From Acetobacteraceae bacterium (GTDB lineage: Bacteria; Pseudomonadota; Alphaproteobacteria; Acetobacterales; Acetobacteraceae), in assembly GCA_039613835.1 (NCBI GenBank), contig CP154827.1, positions 714,501-778,500 on the forward strand: a stretch of DNA of 64,000 nucleotides. The letters are read 5' to 3'. The position numbers were made by a program, and so were the translations under genes. Position 1 is the first letter of the stretch; every line of letters begins with the position of its first letter. Shown piece after piece: positions 10,156 through 20,273 of this stretch. Below the pieces are notes generated by a model. The model had not been told where the DNA came from. It made no database searches and was given only the letters and a program-made list of their open reading frames with translations.

Positions 10156-11324
10156 TTATTTTTCCTGCGTCTTCGGAGCGGGAGTCGTTTGTTCCTCAGG
10201 CGTCACTTTCTGACCGCTTTTAACCTTGACCAGGCCTGAGACAACGACGCGTTCACTATCTTTCAAACCTTTCCGCACAACCCATTTGCCATGGATCGCC
10301 CGGCCAAGTTCCACCATTTTTGTATCGAGTTGGTTCTTGTCATCAATCACGAAGACGTATGGATCCCCGCGAGAGTTGGGCATCACAGCCTCCTGCGGCA
10401 CCACGACGGGTGTCGGATCGACCCCCTCCTTGACCCGCGCATGCACATACATACCGGGCATGAGCAATTTGTCCGGATTAGGGAATTGCGCCCGCAAAAC
10501 GAGTGTGCCCGTATCCGGGTCAACTGTCACCTCCGAGAGTCGCAGCACACCGGGAAGGTCATATTTACTGCCATCCTCCAGCATCAACTCAACGGAGGCA
10601 TCGCCCTCATCCACTTTTTTAAGCGTGCCATCCGCAATCTCCCGACGGAGACGCAACATGTCGGCAGCTGCGAGATTAACGTCGACGTAAATCGGGTCAA
10701 GACGCGTGACCAGCGCAATGGAATCAACCTGCCCTGCCGTCACCAGTGTGCCCGGCGTATACAACATGGGCCCGATACGCCCTTCAATCGGGGAGCGGAC
10801 TTCCGTCCAGTCCAGATTAACGGCGGCACTGTCAAGCGTGGCCTGGGCTGAGGCGATGGCCGCTTTCGCCTGAAGGGCCTGGACCGCGTATTATCGAAAT
10901 CCTGCTGGCTGACAGCGTGGGCTTTGACCAATGGCTTGTAACGCTCATACTGCGCCCTGATGCCGATGGCCGCCGCGCGGGCATGAAGAAGCTGCGCCTT
11001 GGCTGTTTCATAGGCCGCTTTATAAGGCGCGGGATTGATCAGATAAAGGAGTTGATCCTTTTTAACATCCGTGCCCTGCTCAAAATAACGTTTGAGAACA
11101 ACACCACTCACCTGCGGACGGATCTGAGCCTGCTCAAACGCGCTGACCCGACCGGGGAGCGAGGTGTTAACCGGCACGGCCTCCGTATGGACCTTGACAA
11201 ATTTCACGAGCTGCGGCGGCGGATTGCCGGAACCTGATTTGCTTTTGCATCCGACCAGTGTCAGGGCCGTCAGGAAGGCCACACTGCAGAGCAAGGCGTT
11301 TTTCGTCACGTTTTGAACTGTCAT
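10156..11324 (-). pseudogene. RND membrane-fusion (periplasmic adaptor) lipoprotein, single frameshift
   Basis: AcrA/MexA family adaptor. The start MTVQNVTKNALLC at 11324 precedes a lipobox (TALTLVGC). The biotinyl-lipoyl-like and hairpin parts follow (PGRVSAFEQAQIRPQVSGVV, YLINPAPYKAAYETAKAQLL, HAVSQQDFDNT). After QQDFDNT the frame is lost near 10875 and the rest (GRIGPMLYTPGTLVTAG, VTVDPDTGTLVLRAQFPN) continues in another frame to 10156. One base change of length would restore it. First gene of the efflux operon (adaptor, pump, channel, small protein). Confidence 0.85.
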
Positions 11325-11363
11325 AAAAGCCCGGTTTGGCAAGACATCGGGTGGGTTCTGCAT

Positions 11364-11670
11364 AAAGAGTATCCGAATCGTTTATAGCGTGATGAGGTGC
11401 CTCGCGAAGCCGGGCTGCGCGAATGGGAATAAACCTTAAAGCAAAGTTCACGTAAGCTATTCACTTTGTGTTTTAAGGTCAACTTATGCCGCCACAGTGA
11501 TCGTACAACGGCGTTTGATAGGATTATAATCTGAGTATACCGGTGCAACGCCACACAGAAGTTGCGTCTACTGAAGAAGTGATTTAATTAAAACAAGCTT
11601 CAATAAGCGTTAGTTGCGCGCAAAACGCACAAATATTTCGTCGGATTTCCCTTAAAGCGTCCCGGCACCG
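11364..11670. other. Intergenic region upstream of the efflux operon
   Basis: About 300 bases between the adaptor gene and the 3' end of purF. No convincing open frame and no adjacent TetR or MarR regulator. AT-rich parts near 11440-11480 and 11570-11640 could hold the efflux promoter, but I cannot place a confident -35/-10 pair. Confidence 0.4.
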
Positions 11671-13101
11671 TTATGCAATCAGACGCCCTTCCCGATCAAC
11701 CAGCTCAACCGGGTAATCACCGGTAAAACAGGCATCGCAGTAACGATGCGGCGCCTCTGATCTATTGACGTGATTCAGAGCGCGGTAAAGCCCGTCAAAG
11801 GAAATGAAGGCGAGGCTGTCAACGCCGATCACCTTCGCCATCTCCTCAACTGAATGGGTCGCAGCTAGGAGTTTGCTCCCCTCCGGCGTGTCGATACCGT
11901 AAAAACAGGGATGCTTCGTGGGGGGGGAACTGATCCGCATATGGACCTCTGTCGCACCGGCGGCGCGCACCATATCCACGATTTTACGCGATGTCGTCCC
12001 CCGGACGATCGAATCATCGACAAGCACGACGCGTTTACCTGCCAGCACGGAATGATTGGCCGAATGTTTCATCCGCACGCCCAGATGGCGGATCTGATCA
12101 GTTGGCTCAATGAAAGTGCGGCCGACATAATGGTTGCGGATGATGCCCATCTCAAACGGAAGCTTGCTTTCCGCCGCGTAACCCATGGCTGACGGCACGC
12201 CGGAATCCGGGACGGGCACGATGACATCTGCGGGGACGGGGCTTTCCTTCGCGAGTTCCACACCGATCTGCTTGCGCGCCTGATAGACAGAACGCCCCTC
12301 GACCTGGGAGTCAGGGCGTGAAAAATAGATATATTCAAAAACGCAGAAGCGGGATGCTGTATTTTTGAAAGGGCGGCATGACGTGACGCCACTCTTATCA
12401 ATGACGACGAGTTCCCCGGGCTCGACATCCCGGACAAATTCGGCATCGACAATTTCCAACGCGCATGTCTCGCTCGCGAGCATCCAGCCGCCCTCAGCCA
12501 GTTTGCCCAGAACGAGCGGGCGCACACCGAGCGGATCCCGCAACCCGATCAGCGTCTCCTGATCAAGACAGACGACGGAATAAGCGCCTTTAACCTGCTT
12601 TGCCGCGTCAATCAGCCGCTCCTTCACCGTCGAATAGAGGGAAATCGCGATCAGATGAACGAAAACTTCGGTGTCGGTCGTCGATTGAAAAATACATCCG
12701 CGCTTCACCAAGGCCTGGCGCAGCGTCTGGGCATTTGTCAGATTGCCATTATGCGCGACAGCGAGCCCGCCAAATTCGAAATCAGCGAAGAGGGGTTGGA
12801 CATTACGCAGCAAAGTCGCGCCCGTGGTGGCGTAACGATTATGCCCGATGGCGCAGTCACCCGGTAATTGCGCCATATCCCGCAGATCACCGAAAACATC
12901 CCCGACCAGCCCCAGCCCCTTACGCTGGTAAAAACGGGACTCATCATGACTGACAATGCCAGCGGCTTCCTGACCGCGATGTTGCAGCGCATGAAGCCCC
13001 AGGGCCGCGAGCCCCGCAACGCCTGGCGCGCCCCAGATCCCCACTACACCGCACTCTTCATAAGGGCGGCTGCTCGGCTCAGCCTGCATGTCGGGACTCA
13101 T
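11671..13101 (-). CDS. purF: Amidophosphoribosyltransferase (glutamine PRPP amidotransferase)
   Basis: First committed step of purine synthesis: PRPP plus glutamine to 5-phosphoribosylamine. 476 residues, intact. The N-terminal glutaminase nucleophile Cys follows a short propeptide (YEECGVVGIWG), so the first 17 residues are probably removed. HRGQEAAGI and HNRYATTG are glutaminase motifs. The PRPP-binding loop VVLVDDSIVRGTTS at about residues 360-375 is complete. Its ATG overlaps the TGA of cvpA (ATGA), so the two genes are translationally coupled, the usual cvpA-purF order. Confidence 0.96.
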   Translation of the reverse strand: MSPDMQAEPSSRPYEECGVVGIWGAPGVAGLAALGLHALQHRGQEAAGIVSHDESRFYQRKGLGLVGDVFGDLRDMAQLPGDCAIGHNRYATTGATLLRNVQPLFADFEFGGLAVAHNGNLTNAQTLRQALVKRGCIFQSTTDTEVFVHLIAISLYSTVKERLIDAAKQVKGAYSVVCLDQETLIGLRDPLGVRPLVLGKLAEGGWMLASETCALEIVDAEFVRDVEPGELVVIDKSGVTSCRPFKNTASRFCVFEYIYFSRPDSQVEGRSVYQARKQIGVELAKESPVPADVIVPVPDSGVPSAMGYAAESKLPFEMGIIRNHYVGRTFIEPTDQIRHLGVRMKHSANHSVLAGKRVVLVDDSIVRGTTSRKIVDMVRAAGATEVHMRISSPPTKHPCFYGIDTPEGSKLLAATHSVEEMAKVIGVDSLAFISFDGLYRALNHVNRSEAPHRYCDACFTGDYPVELVDREGRLIA

Positions 13102-13691
13102 AAATCAGGGCTCCTGTGGGCCATCACTTGTTTCGAGGTCATCCTCAATGCCTGTATCGGGTTCAGCCAACGCCGACCCTGCATCAAGTTTGGTTTTTTT
13201 GATAAAGAGGGTGGATTTTGCACTCTGTCCCGGATTGAGTCGTAACAGTTAAGGCCGGCCCACAAAGGCGCAGCGGCATGGCTGTCACTGGTCAAAAGCT
13301 CCTGAGCTTGGTTGGGATACGAATATCTCAATCCGATGAACACGATAACGAGCACTAGATAACCACGCAGCGCGCCGAAAGCAATACCGAGAATGCGATC
13401 AAGATTGCCGAAGAGATTTTTTTTCAGAAATTGCCCGAAAGAGCGCGTGACCATCCGCATGATGACAAGAAGCACGATGAAGCTGACGATGATCGCCACG
13501 GTGCAACTCGATTTCTCATCATTCATCCAGGGTTCAAGGCGTTCCGCGAGGAAATGATACAGGAAATAACAGAGTATAATCGCCCCGCCCCAGGCGATCA
13601 CAGCGGAAAGTTCCTCCGCGAAACCGCGATGCACCGCCCAGATAACGGAGAGGATGATGACGATGAGGCTGGCAATATCAAGGGCGGACAT
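13098..13691 (-). CDS. cvpA: CvpA-family membrane protein
   Basis: 197 residues with four predicted membrane helices (MSALDIASLIVIILSVIWAV; VIAWGGAIILCYFLY; CTVAIIVSFIVLLVIM; GALRGYLVLVIVFIG). The DRxLGxxFGxxRG signature appears as DRILGIAFGALRGYL. It lies directly before purF with a 4-base overlap, as in many proteobacteria. The family was named for colicin V production but its general role is envelope-related and poorly defined. Intact. Confidence 0.9.
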   Translation of the reverse strand: MSALDIASLIVIILSVIWAVHRGFAEELSAVIAWGGAIILCYFLYHFLAERLEPWMNDEKSSCTVAIIVSFIVLLVIMRMVTRSFGQFLKKNLFGNLDRILGIAFGALRGYLVLVIVFIGLRYSYPNQAQELLTSDSHAAAPLWAGLNCYDSIRDRVQNPPSLSKKPNLMQGRRWLNPIQALRMTSKQVMAHRSPDL

Positions 13692-13694
13692 ATG

Positions 13695-14099
13695 TTAGGG
13701 CAGTTTCGTTGAAGAGGGACGCCATAATTTGCGCTTGACGCGCACGGAGGACGCACGCTGGCGATTCAGGCGGTTGAGAAGCGCAGAGACCTGAAGCCGC
13801 CCATCCACCTCGCGCCAGACATCCCTGGCGTCAATTTTCCGCTGCGACCAGATGTCACAAAGTGCGAGGAGATAGGCGACGCTGGATTGAACGATTTCCT
13901 CCCGCTCACTCATCATATAGGCCTCGACGCATTTGACGGCCGAATCTGTCACAGCGCGGGAAAGCGGGTCAACAGTCGGGGCGTGCGCCTGACCAATCTT
14001 GCGTCGATCCGCACCGGTGCGCCCTGCCGGACGGCCGCGTTGCCGGCGCGTGCGCATCATGGTGTCAATAATGTGCTCATTACCCCGCGCTGCCGCCAT
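13695..14099 (-). CDS. Conserved small protein upstream of cvpA, possibly MazG/HisE-like
   Basis: About 134 residues from the ATG at 14099, ending 3 bases before cvpA, so probably in the same transcript. The N-terminus is basic with an AT-hook-like RGRPAGR. The middle (EREEIVQSSVAYLLALCDIW followed by SQRKIDARDVWREVDGR) resembles the C-terminal helices of HisE, where EEIV...ADLLYHLLVL...VWxEL occurs, but the metal-binding acidic pattern is incomplete. Function unknown; the HisE-like resemblance is only by eye. Confidence 0.55.
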   Translation of the reverse strand: MAAARGNEHIIDTMMRTRRQRGRPAGRTGADRRKIGQAHAPTVDPLSRAVTDSAVKCVEAYMMSEREEIVQSSVAYLLALCDIWSQRKIDARDVWREVDGRLQVSALLNRLNRQRASSVRVKRKLWRPSSTKLP

Positions 14100-14141
14100 T
14101 AACACTCACCCCACTCACCGACGCATCATCAACCTGTCCCG

Positions 14142-14477
14142 TCAATGCGCCACGTTTTGAGAGCACAGGTTGATGATAAGAACGCCGACAAGGATGAGAA
14201 CGATCCCGATGATCGCCGGCAGATCAAGTACCTGCTTGTAAATGATAAGGCTGATAATGGAAACAAGCACAATCCCCGCCCCGGACCAGATGGCATAGAC
14301 GACACCTGTTGGCACACTGCGCAATGTCAGGGACATGAAGTAAAAGGCGAAGCCATAACCAATGACCGCCGCCGCGCCCGGCAGTAGACGCGTAAAGCCG
14401 TCCGACGCTTTAAGCATCGTCGTGGCGATCACCTCCGCCACAATCGAGACAGCCATATATAGATGCACGAGAGACAT
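14142..14477 (-). CDS. Small multidrug resistance (SMR) family transporter
   Basis: About 111 residues from MSLVHLYMAVSIVAEV, chosen because AGGAGC lies just upstream (an in-frame start at 14570 adds a non-membrane tail). Four helices of EmrE type. The essential membrane Glu is in SIVAEVIATTMLK, and GVVYAIWSGAGIV and the final VGVLIINL helix are characteristic. Proton-coupled export of cationic compounds or guanidinium-like ions is the family role. Intact. Confidence 0.88.
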   Translation of the reverse strand: MSLVHLYMAVSIVAEVIATTMLKASDGFTRLLPGAAAVIGYGFAFYFMSLTLRSVPTGVVYAIWSGAGIVLVSIISLIIYKQVLDLPAIIGIVLILVGVLIINLCSQNVAH

Positions 14478-14647
14478 TCTCTGCTCCTGAAGATGATTTT
14501 CACCTGTGTCGAAAACGCGTTTCGCTTCCGTAAAATTAAAAAGGGTGAAAAAATTGCCGTTTATTTGCACATTGCACTGAAAGCTTCAATCACGCGCGGC
14601 CGCATCCCGACACGATGTTCGGAGCGGTCGGGGGAGTCACTATACCG

Positions 14648-14917
14648 TCATCCGACATTGCGTCGGCGATTCTGAACGCCGCGACGGCGACGCATCCCGC
14701 TGATTTCGACATCATGACGCGCCGCGCCCTGCGCCGTCATACGGACACGCCCGTCAAGATCAACCGAGGCAAGTCCCTCCGCACATAAACGCTTTAGACA
14801 AGGCGTGTCCCGCAAAACAAGCGGCCGCCCGGCCGGTCCGGCGAGTTTCAGACGGTGCAAAGCACACCGGCAACATGATTCGAGATAGGGCTCGTTCCAT
14901 TCCATGGCGTCAGCCAT
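14648..14917 (-). CDS. Small hypothetical protein, possible winged-helix fold
   Basis: 89 residues. LKLAGPAGRPLVLRDTPCLKRLCAEGLASVDLDGRVRMTAQGAARHD reads like a short winged-helix module (helix, helix, beta hairpin ending in T..G..RH). Two Cys residues near the N-terminus (SCCRCALH). No family recognised. Divergent from pyrD by about 75 bases. Codon use looks coding, but I cannot confirm expression. Confidence 0.5.
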   Translation of the reverse strand: MADAMEWNEPYLESCCRCALHRLKLAGPAGRPLVLRDTPCLKRLCAEGLASVDLDGRVRMTAQGAARHDVEISGMRRRRGVQNRRRNVG

Positions 14918-14991
14918 CCTGATTTACAAAGTTCGGCCAATGCCTTAAAATCGCCTCGTCTTCGCATCTAAAAAGATATCCACCCTGTAAT

Positions 14992-16080
14992 TTGACCGTC
15001 ACGGGATACAGCATATTCTCCTCCTGCGTTTCCAGAGTAGCGACACGTTTTTTACATGCGCTCGCTCCTGAGACAGCGCATCACGTTGCGATCCGACTTC
15101 TCTCACTCGGGCTTTATCCTGCCGTGAAATCGGACTCTCCGCGCCTTGCGACACAATGCCTTAACATGAATTTGTCGAATCCAATCGGCCTGGCGGCGGG
15201 GTTTGACAAGGATTGCCGTGCTGCCCGCGCTTTGTCGCGTATGGGGTTCGGCTTCGTTGAATGTGGGACGGTAACGCCAAGACCGCAACCCGGAAACCCC
15301 CAGCCGCGCCTGTTCCGCCTGCCGGAAGATGGCGCAATCATCAATCGCCTCGGTTTCAATAGTGGTGGCGCGGACGCGTTTCTGCGGCGGCTTCGTCACA
15401 TTCGGGAGATGGAGGCCAAGCAGTCAGGCCATGCGCGGATCGGCGTCAATCTCGGCATCAATAAGGAAGGCGCAAAGCCGGAGCGGGATTATGCGCAGTC
15501 AGCCGCCGCCTTCAGTCTTTTAGCGGATTATCTGACGATCAATCTTTCTTCCCCCAACACGCCCGGCTTGCGCAATCTGCAAGGCGCCCGGTCGATCGCC
15601 GGGATTTTGCAGGCTGTCAGGAAAGAAACACCGCTTCATCCCCCTCTCCTCGTCAAGATCGCCCCGGATCTCGCGCGGGACGCGCTGGACGATATTGTTG
15701 AAGCCTGTGTGGATAACGGGGTTGCCGGGCTGATCGTCAGTAACACGACGGTGAGTCGGCCGCACGGCCTAGCCTCCCCCCATCAGCAGGAAGCGGGGGG
15801 CCTCTCCGGTCGGCCATTATCCCAGCTCGCTATCACAACGCTGCGAGACGTTGCCCGTCTGAATCGCGGGCGTATGACGCTCATTTCATCCGGCGGGATT
15901 GAGACCGGGTTCGATGTGCTGGAGCGTCTGCGCGCGGGGGCGGATCTGGTGCAGTTATATTCCGCCTTCGTGCTGCGCGGACCAGCCATTGTCAGTAGGA
16001 TCAAACGTGAGCTTCTGCACGAAATGTCACGCCGCAATTTTGAGACCATCAAGGATGTCATCGCCAATCGCGACTTCTGA
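14992..16080 (+). CDS. pyrD: Dihydroorotate dehydrogenase, class 2 (quinone-dependent)
   Basis: Fourth step of pyrimidine synthesis, membrane-associated, electrons to ubiquinone. 362 residues. The N-terminal helical quinone tunnel (FLHALAPETAHHVAIRLLSL) marks class 2. FMN and substrate motifs are GLAAGFDKD, GFVECGTVTPRPQPGNP, RLGFNSGG, NLSSPNTPGLR (catalytic Ser), VSNTTVSR and SSGGIETG. The chosen start is TTG at 14992. No better ATG lies nearby and the family N-terminus needs this region. Intact. Confidence 0.93.
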   Translation: MTVTGYSIFSSCVSRVATRFLHALAPETAHHVAIRLLSLGLYPAVKSDSPRLATQCLNMNLSNPIGLAAGFDKDCRAARALSRMGFGFVECGTVTPRPQPGNPQPRLFRLPEDGAIINRLGFNSGGADAFLRRLRHIREMEAKQSGHARIGVNLGINKEGAKPERDYAQSAAAFSLLADYLTINLSSPNTPGLRNLQGARSIAGILQAVRKETPLHPPLLVKIAPDLARDALDDIVEACVDNGVAGLIVSNTTVSRPHGLASPHQQEAGGLSGRPLSQLAITTLRDVARLNRGRMTLISSGGIETGFDVLERLRAGADLVQLYSAFVLRGPAIVSRIKRELLHEMSRRNFETIKDVIANRDF

Positions 16081-16171
16081 TGGCAGCCGACATGTCCGCA
16101 ACTTTGCTCGTCATTCAAACTATCGGAAAATTTTGTCGTTGAAGCGACAGCCACCGGAATAAGGACTATCA

Positions 16172-18324
16172 GTGGCCTCGCACCGTTTTTCAGAAAATTC
16201 GACTTTGATCAGGACGGCAAAACGCCTTTGCGGTGCGACGCTGATCGTCATGACGGTCGCCCTCCCGCAACGGAGCGTTGCTGACCCGATCGATAAAACG
16301 CCAACCGTGATGGCCATGCCTTCCGGTTTCGGATGGAGCACATCCGCCAAAGCGATCAATGACCGCATCGACTCCCTGCAGTCCGAAGCAAAGCGACTGG
16401 AGAAGGCCTTCTCAGATGAGTCAGCCGCCCTTGGTAGCGAAAGCCATGCGTCTCCCTCGGTGATCGCGCGACATCATTGGCGTCCAACGCCGCATCCCTC
16501 TCAGCGCAGATCAAATCATTCCAGACCATTTATGAGAGTTTCCTTGAAACCATCGGCAATACGGCAAGTGAGGGGGAAAGCACCGATATCACCGCCCAGC
16601 GGAAAAACCTGAAATCCATCCTCGCCGACATCCGCTCCGCCGCCATTCAATCGAAATTGCTTGAGCTTCAGAGGAAGCAGCTCAGCGCGAATATCCAGCG
16701 TCAGCTACCCCACAAGCAGTCAGCTTTATTGACGCAAAAAACCCATCCTCGGTGACGCCGGATTACTGGACGGGTCTGGCGGGGGAATTCAGCCAGATTC
16801 GCAGCGCCTTCGCCCCCCGGTATAATGGGCAATATGCTGACGCACTGCACAAATCATGGCTGTGGCTGGTCGGGCTTGTCCTCACCGGCGCGGCGGAAGC
16901 GATGGCCTCACGCTATAGTTACAGGCACTTCCCCCGGTTTGAAGACAGGCTGATCAACCGGGTCGGCGCTCCGCCAAAGGCGGCGGGAAGGCCGATTTTC
17001 CTGTCTGTCATGCTTTCCGGATTGATCAGCGCGATTGTGGCGACCGTATTATGGCAGCTCCTATCGGTCGGACTTTTTCGTGGCGCTGGCCGGCGCATTG
17101 CGGAAAGCCTTACCGGGTCTATCCCGCTTGCCGCTTTCCTGATTGGCGCTGTGCCGTTCTCGCTGAGTCATCTGGTGCCGACAGCATCCGGTGAAACGCG
17201 GGAACTCCATACTTACCGTCGTCACGTCTTCACCATTACCGCCTTCCTCATTATTCAGAGCTTTCTTTTTGCCGTCGCTGAGGAAAACGCCTTACCATTC
17301 TACACACGGCATCTGCTTGAAGGCATTTTGCCATCTCCGTGACATTGTACCTTGCCGGGCTTTTCCGCCGGATGGACGGGATGCGGGCGGAGCAAAGCCT
17401 CTTCTTCATGCCGTCCCTGCGCGGGATCGCTGTGATCGCATCAATCGTCGCATTGGTGGCCGTGCTGCTCGGCTATATGGTCTTTGCTTTCTTCATGGTC
17501 TCCAACCTTGTTTCCTTCGGGTTGGGTTGCGTCATCGTGTTGCTGCTCGGCCTAACCGTGAAAGAGCTGATTGCCTGGATCTTTGGTGCCAACGCGCCTC
17601 TCACCCGACGGCTCTCCGCCCTTGGTGTTGGCAGTCGCCGCGTCGAGCAATTTGGTGTGGTCCTTAATTTTGTCCTGAATGCGCTTCTGTCGATCGCCCT
17701 TTCCGGTGGGCATTTTGACCTTGGTTCAATCGGCGCCCAATTGCGGGGGCTTTTCGTTGGCTAGTCCTTCCACGGTTTCAGCCTGTCGCTCAATACGCTT
17801 CTGGTCTGTATCGCCTCGGTGGCCATTGCCTATTACGTCATTAATTATCTTAAAAGATGGCTGGAGGGAAAATTATTCCCGCTGACGCGGCTGGATGTCG
17901 GGACACGCTCCTCCATCACCAATGTCATGACCTATGTGTTGTGGATTGCCGTCCTGCTTCTGGTTCTGACGGAGGCGGGCGTCGCTGTGCAGAACCTGAA
18001 CTGGGTGGTCAGCGCGCTTTCCGTCGGTATTGGTTTCGGCCTGCAATCCATTGTGCAGAATTTTGTCTCCGGCGTTATTCTTTTGGCTGAGAGGCCTATT
18101 CGCGTGGGTGACCTCGTTGAAATTGGCGGCATTAAAGGCGATGTCAAGGAAATCAGCGTGCGTGCTACAGAGATCACCTTGGCCCTTTCAGCCAAGCTGC
18201 TTTCTGTCCGTGATGCCGGTAATGTCACAATGCCCTGATGCTGGACGCTTACGGCAATTTGAGGAGAGAGGGCATTCCCTTCGGTCAGCCGCCTGCGCAG
18301 TTCGGTGGCGCTACGGACAACTGA
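16172..18324 (+). pseudogene. MscS-family mechanosensitive channel with large N-terminal periplasmic domain, decayed
   Basis: A large MscS-like channel of the DUF3772-containing type. A GTG start at 16172 behind AAGGAC gives a signal peptide, then a periplasmic coiled region (INDRIDSLQSEAKRLEKAF), several membrane helices and the MscS core (WVVSALSVGIGFGLQSIVQNFVSG, RPIRVGDLVEIGGIKGDVKEI). Lesions: frameshifts near 16460, 16750 and 17335, an in-frame TAG at 17762-17764, and loss of most of the C-terminal domain after NVTMP near 18235. A final LRREGIPFGQPPAQFG piece before the TGA at 18322 shows the original end, so the internal part was deleted. Confidence 0.88.
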
Positions 18325-18361
18325 TCAAACCTTTGAGGGCCGTCCTGCCCGCGGGGCGGCC

Positions 18362-19570
18362 TTAATGGTTAGAGAGCACACGGGCCACGAAACGTTTGAG
18401 CGGGTTGCTGTTCTGCACGGATTGCAATGTCGCCTCTCGTAATCTCAGGCTCAAGGGGGCATCGCGCGTATAAAGCGTTGCGATCGCATTCGTGGCCGCG
18501 AAAAGCGGCATTGTATCCCGACGATGGGCCATTTCAAACTGGCGCAACAGGCGCGGCTCCCCCGGATCGCCCGCGCCATCCGCGATTATCCGGGCAAGGG
18601 TTTCCTGCCCCTTCAGTCCGAAATTGAAACCATGCGCCGTGATCGGGTGCATCCCCACCGCCGCATCGCCAATCAGGGCGAAACGCACCGCCCGGAAACG
18701 ATGGGCATAGACAGCTTTGAGAGGATAAGTGCAGCGCGCACTGACGAGATCAATCGCGCCCAATTGGCCCTGTAAACGCTGCGCAATATCGTCAACGAAA
18801 TCAGGCGCCGCCATATGGGCCAGGCGGCTGATATCATCCGGCTTGAGTGTCAGAACCAGGGATGAGAAGTCACGCCCATCTGCGCTCTTCTCCCCAACGG
18901 GCAGAAAGGCCAGTGTCTGCCCCTCATCAAACCATTGCGTGGCGATATCATGATGGGGGCGGGTGTGGCTGAGGCGGCAAACAAGAATATGCCGCCGAAA
19001 ATCATGGGTGACGGCCCCGATCCCCCTTTGCGCCCGCGCGCGGGAGAAGCGCCCATCGGCCGCTACAATCAGGCGCGCATGGAAGCACCGCCCGTCATTG
19101 AGGTCCATATAGGCTTCTTCAGCGTGCGCGCCGCTGCGCAAAGCGTCTTTCCCGCAAATGACGGTGATGTTTTCGCGCTTCCTGACCTCTTCATAAAGGG
19201 CTTTGCGGATGACGTGATGGGCGACAAGATAGCCTAACGGTGCCCGCTCTTCCGGCGGTGTGTCCATGGACTGAAATGAAAGAAGTTTCCGCGCCGCGCG
19301 TGCGGCATCATGCCCGGATAAAATATCTGCACGTTGTAGAGGTGTGACCTGGGAAGGCGCGAAATGCGACCACACATTGTAATCTTTAAGCCAGGCGATG
19401 GTGTGGTGCGTCAAAGCGAGCTCCCGCCCGTCAAAGCGGGGATTTTTCAACGCGGTTTCCGGCGCCTGCTCAATCACCGCGACGTGGAAACCGAGACGAT
19501 CCATCGATAATGCACAGGACAGGCCGGCCGCGCCCCCACCGATGATGATGATTTCGAATTCCGTATTCAC
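18362..19570 (-). CDS. UbiH/UbiM-type FAD-dependent ubiquinone-biosynthesis hydroxylase
   Basis: 402 residues. The dinucleotide-binding motif IIIGGGAAGLSCALSM is at residues 8-23, and the second FAD motif RFALIGDAAVGMHPITAHGFN is near residue 300; together they define the UbiH/UbiF/COQ6 hydroxylases. These add hydroxyl groups to the ubiquinone ring. The UbiM subgroup, found scattered in alphaproteobacteria, is a possible match, but position on the ring cannot be told from sequence. The 5' end overlaps the nitroreductase gene by 4 bases, so the two are co-transcribed. Intact. Confidence 0.85.
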   Translation of the reverse strand: MNTEFEIIIIGGGAAGLSCALSMDRLGFHVAVIEQAPETALKNPRFDGRELALTHHTIAWLKDYNVWSHFAPSQVTPLQRADILSGHDAARAARKLLSFQSMDTPPEERAPLGYLVAHHVIRKALYEEVRKRENITVICGKDALRSGAHAEEAYMDLNDGRCFHARLIVAADGRFSRARAQRGIGAVTHDFRRHILVCRLSHTRPHHDIATQWFDEGQTLAFLPVGEKSADGRDFSSLVLTLKPDDISRLAHMAAPDFVDDIAQRLQGQLGAIDLVSARCTYPLKAVYAHRFRAVRFALIGDAAVGMHPITAHGFNFGLKGQETLARIIADGAGDPGEPRLLRQFEMAHRRDTMPLFAATNAIATLYTRDAPLSLRLREATLQSVQNSNPLKRFVARVLSNH

Positions 19571-20166
19571 TTATCCGCTCCGAATGCGACAGGATCACCC
19601 TTCCAGCGCGCGTGATACAGGTCCGTATCCGGCCTTTTTGTTTCCGCTGTGCGCCCCTCAACCGTGCCGACCTGCAGAAAACCTGCGATTTTCTGATTAC
19701 GGATGAAGCCGAGCTTCTCGCGGAATGTCTCATCATTCTGGAAAGCGCCGGAAACCCACATTCCGCCGAAACCCTCAGAATGCAAAGCATTAAGCACGTT
19801 CATCGCCCCCGCCGTCACGGCCATGACCTGTTCTTCAACCGGGATTTTGGCATTCGGGTGCAGATCCATACCCAGAATGATCGTCATCGGGACCTCCGCG
19901 TAGCGTACCCGCTTTTTCTCAAGCTTGGAGGGCTTCACTTCCAGGTCCGTCCAGCGCATCGCCGCCATGAGCAGTTCGGCAAATGCCGCGCGGTGGTTGC
20001 CCGTCACCGTGATGAAACACCAGGGGCGCATCCGCCCATGGTCCGGCGCGCGCAGGGACGTTGAGAGGATCTGCATGAGCACAGACCCTTTCGGCGCCGG
20101 CGCGATGAGCCGATCCGTCGAGGCCCGACTCAGCAGGACCTCTATCGCCTTGTTTTTATCCGGCAT
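19567..20166 (-). CDS. YdjA-like nitroreductase family protein (FMN)
   Basis: About 199 residues from the ATG at 20166; a GTG one codon upstream is less likely. LLSRASTDRLIAPAP, LRAPDHGRMRPWCFITV and GAMNVLNALHSEGFGGMWVSG are characteristic of the small YdjA/TdsD nitroreductases that bind FMN at the dimer interface and use NAD(P)H. Upstream of and overlapping the ubiquinone hydroxylase gene. The substrate is unknown. Intact. Confidence 0.88.
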   Translation of the reverse strand: MPDKNKAIEVLLSRASTDRLIAPAPKGSVLMQILSTSLRAPDHGRMRPWCFITVTGNHRAAFAELLMAAMRWTDLEVKPSKLEKKRVRYAEVPMTIILGMDLHPNAKIPVEEQVMAVTAGAMNVLNALHSEGFGGMWVSGAFQNDETFREKLGFIRNQKIAGFLQVGTVEGRTAETKRPDTDLYHARWKGDPVAFGADK

Positions 20167-20273
20167 CACACCCTCCCGCCTGACGAAGCCGGTGGCAGTC
20201 TAACACGAACTCATTTTTACGCGAGTGTTGGAAGGACTTTGCATGGGGGTGGGTAATCGGCTAAACACGGATC

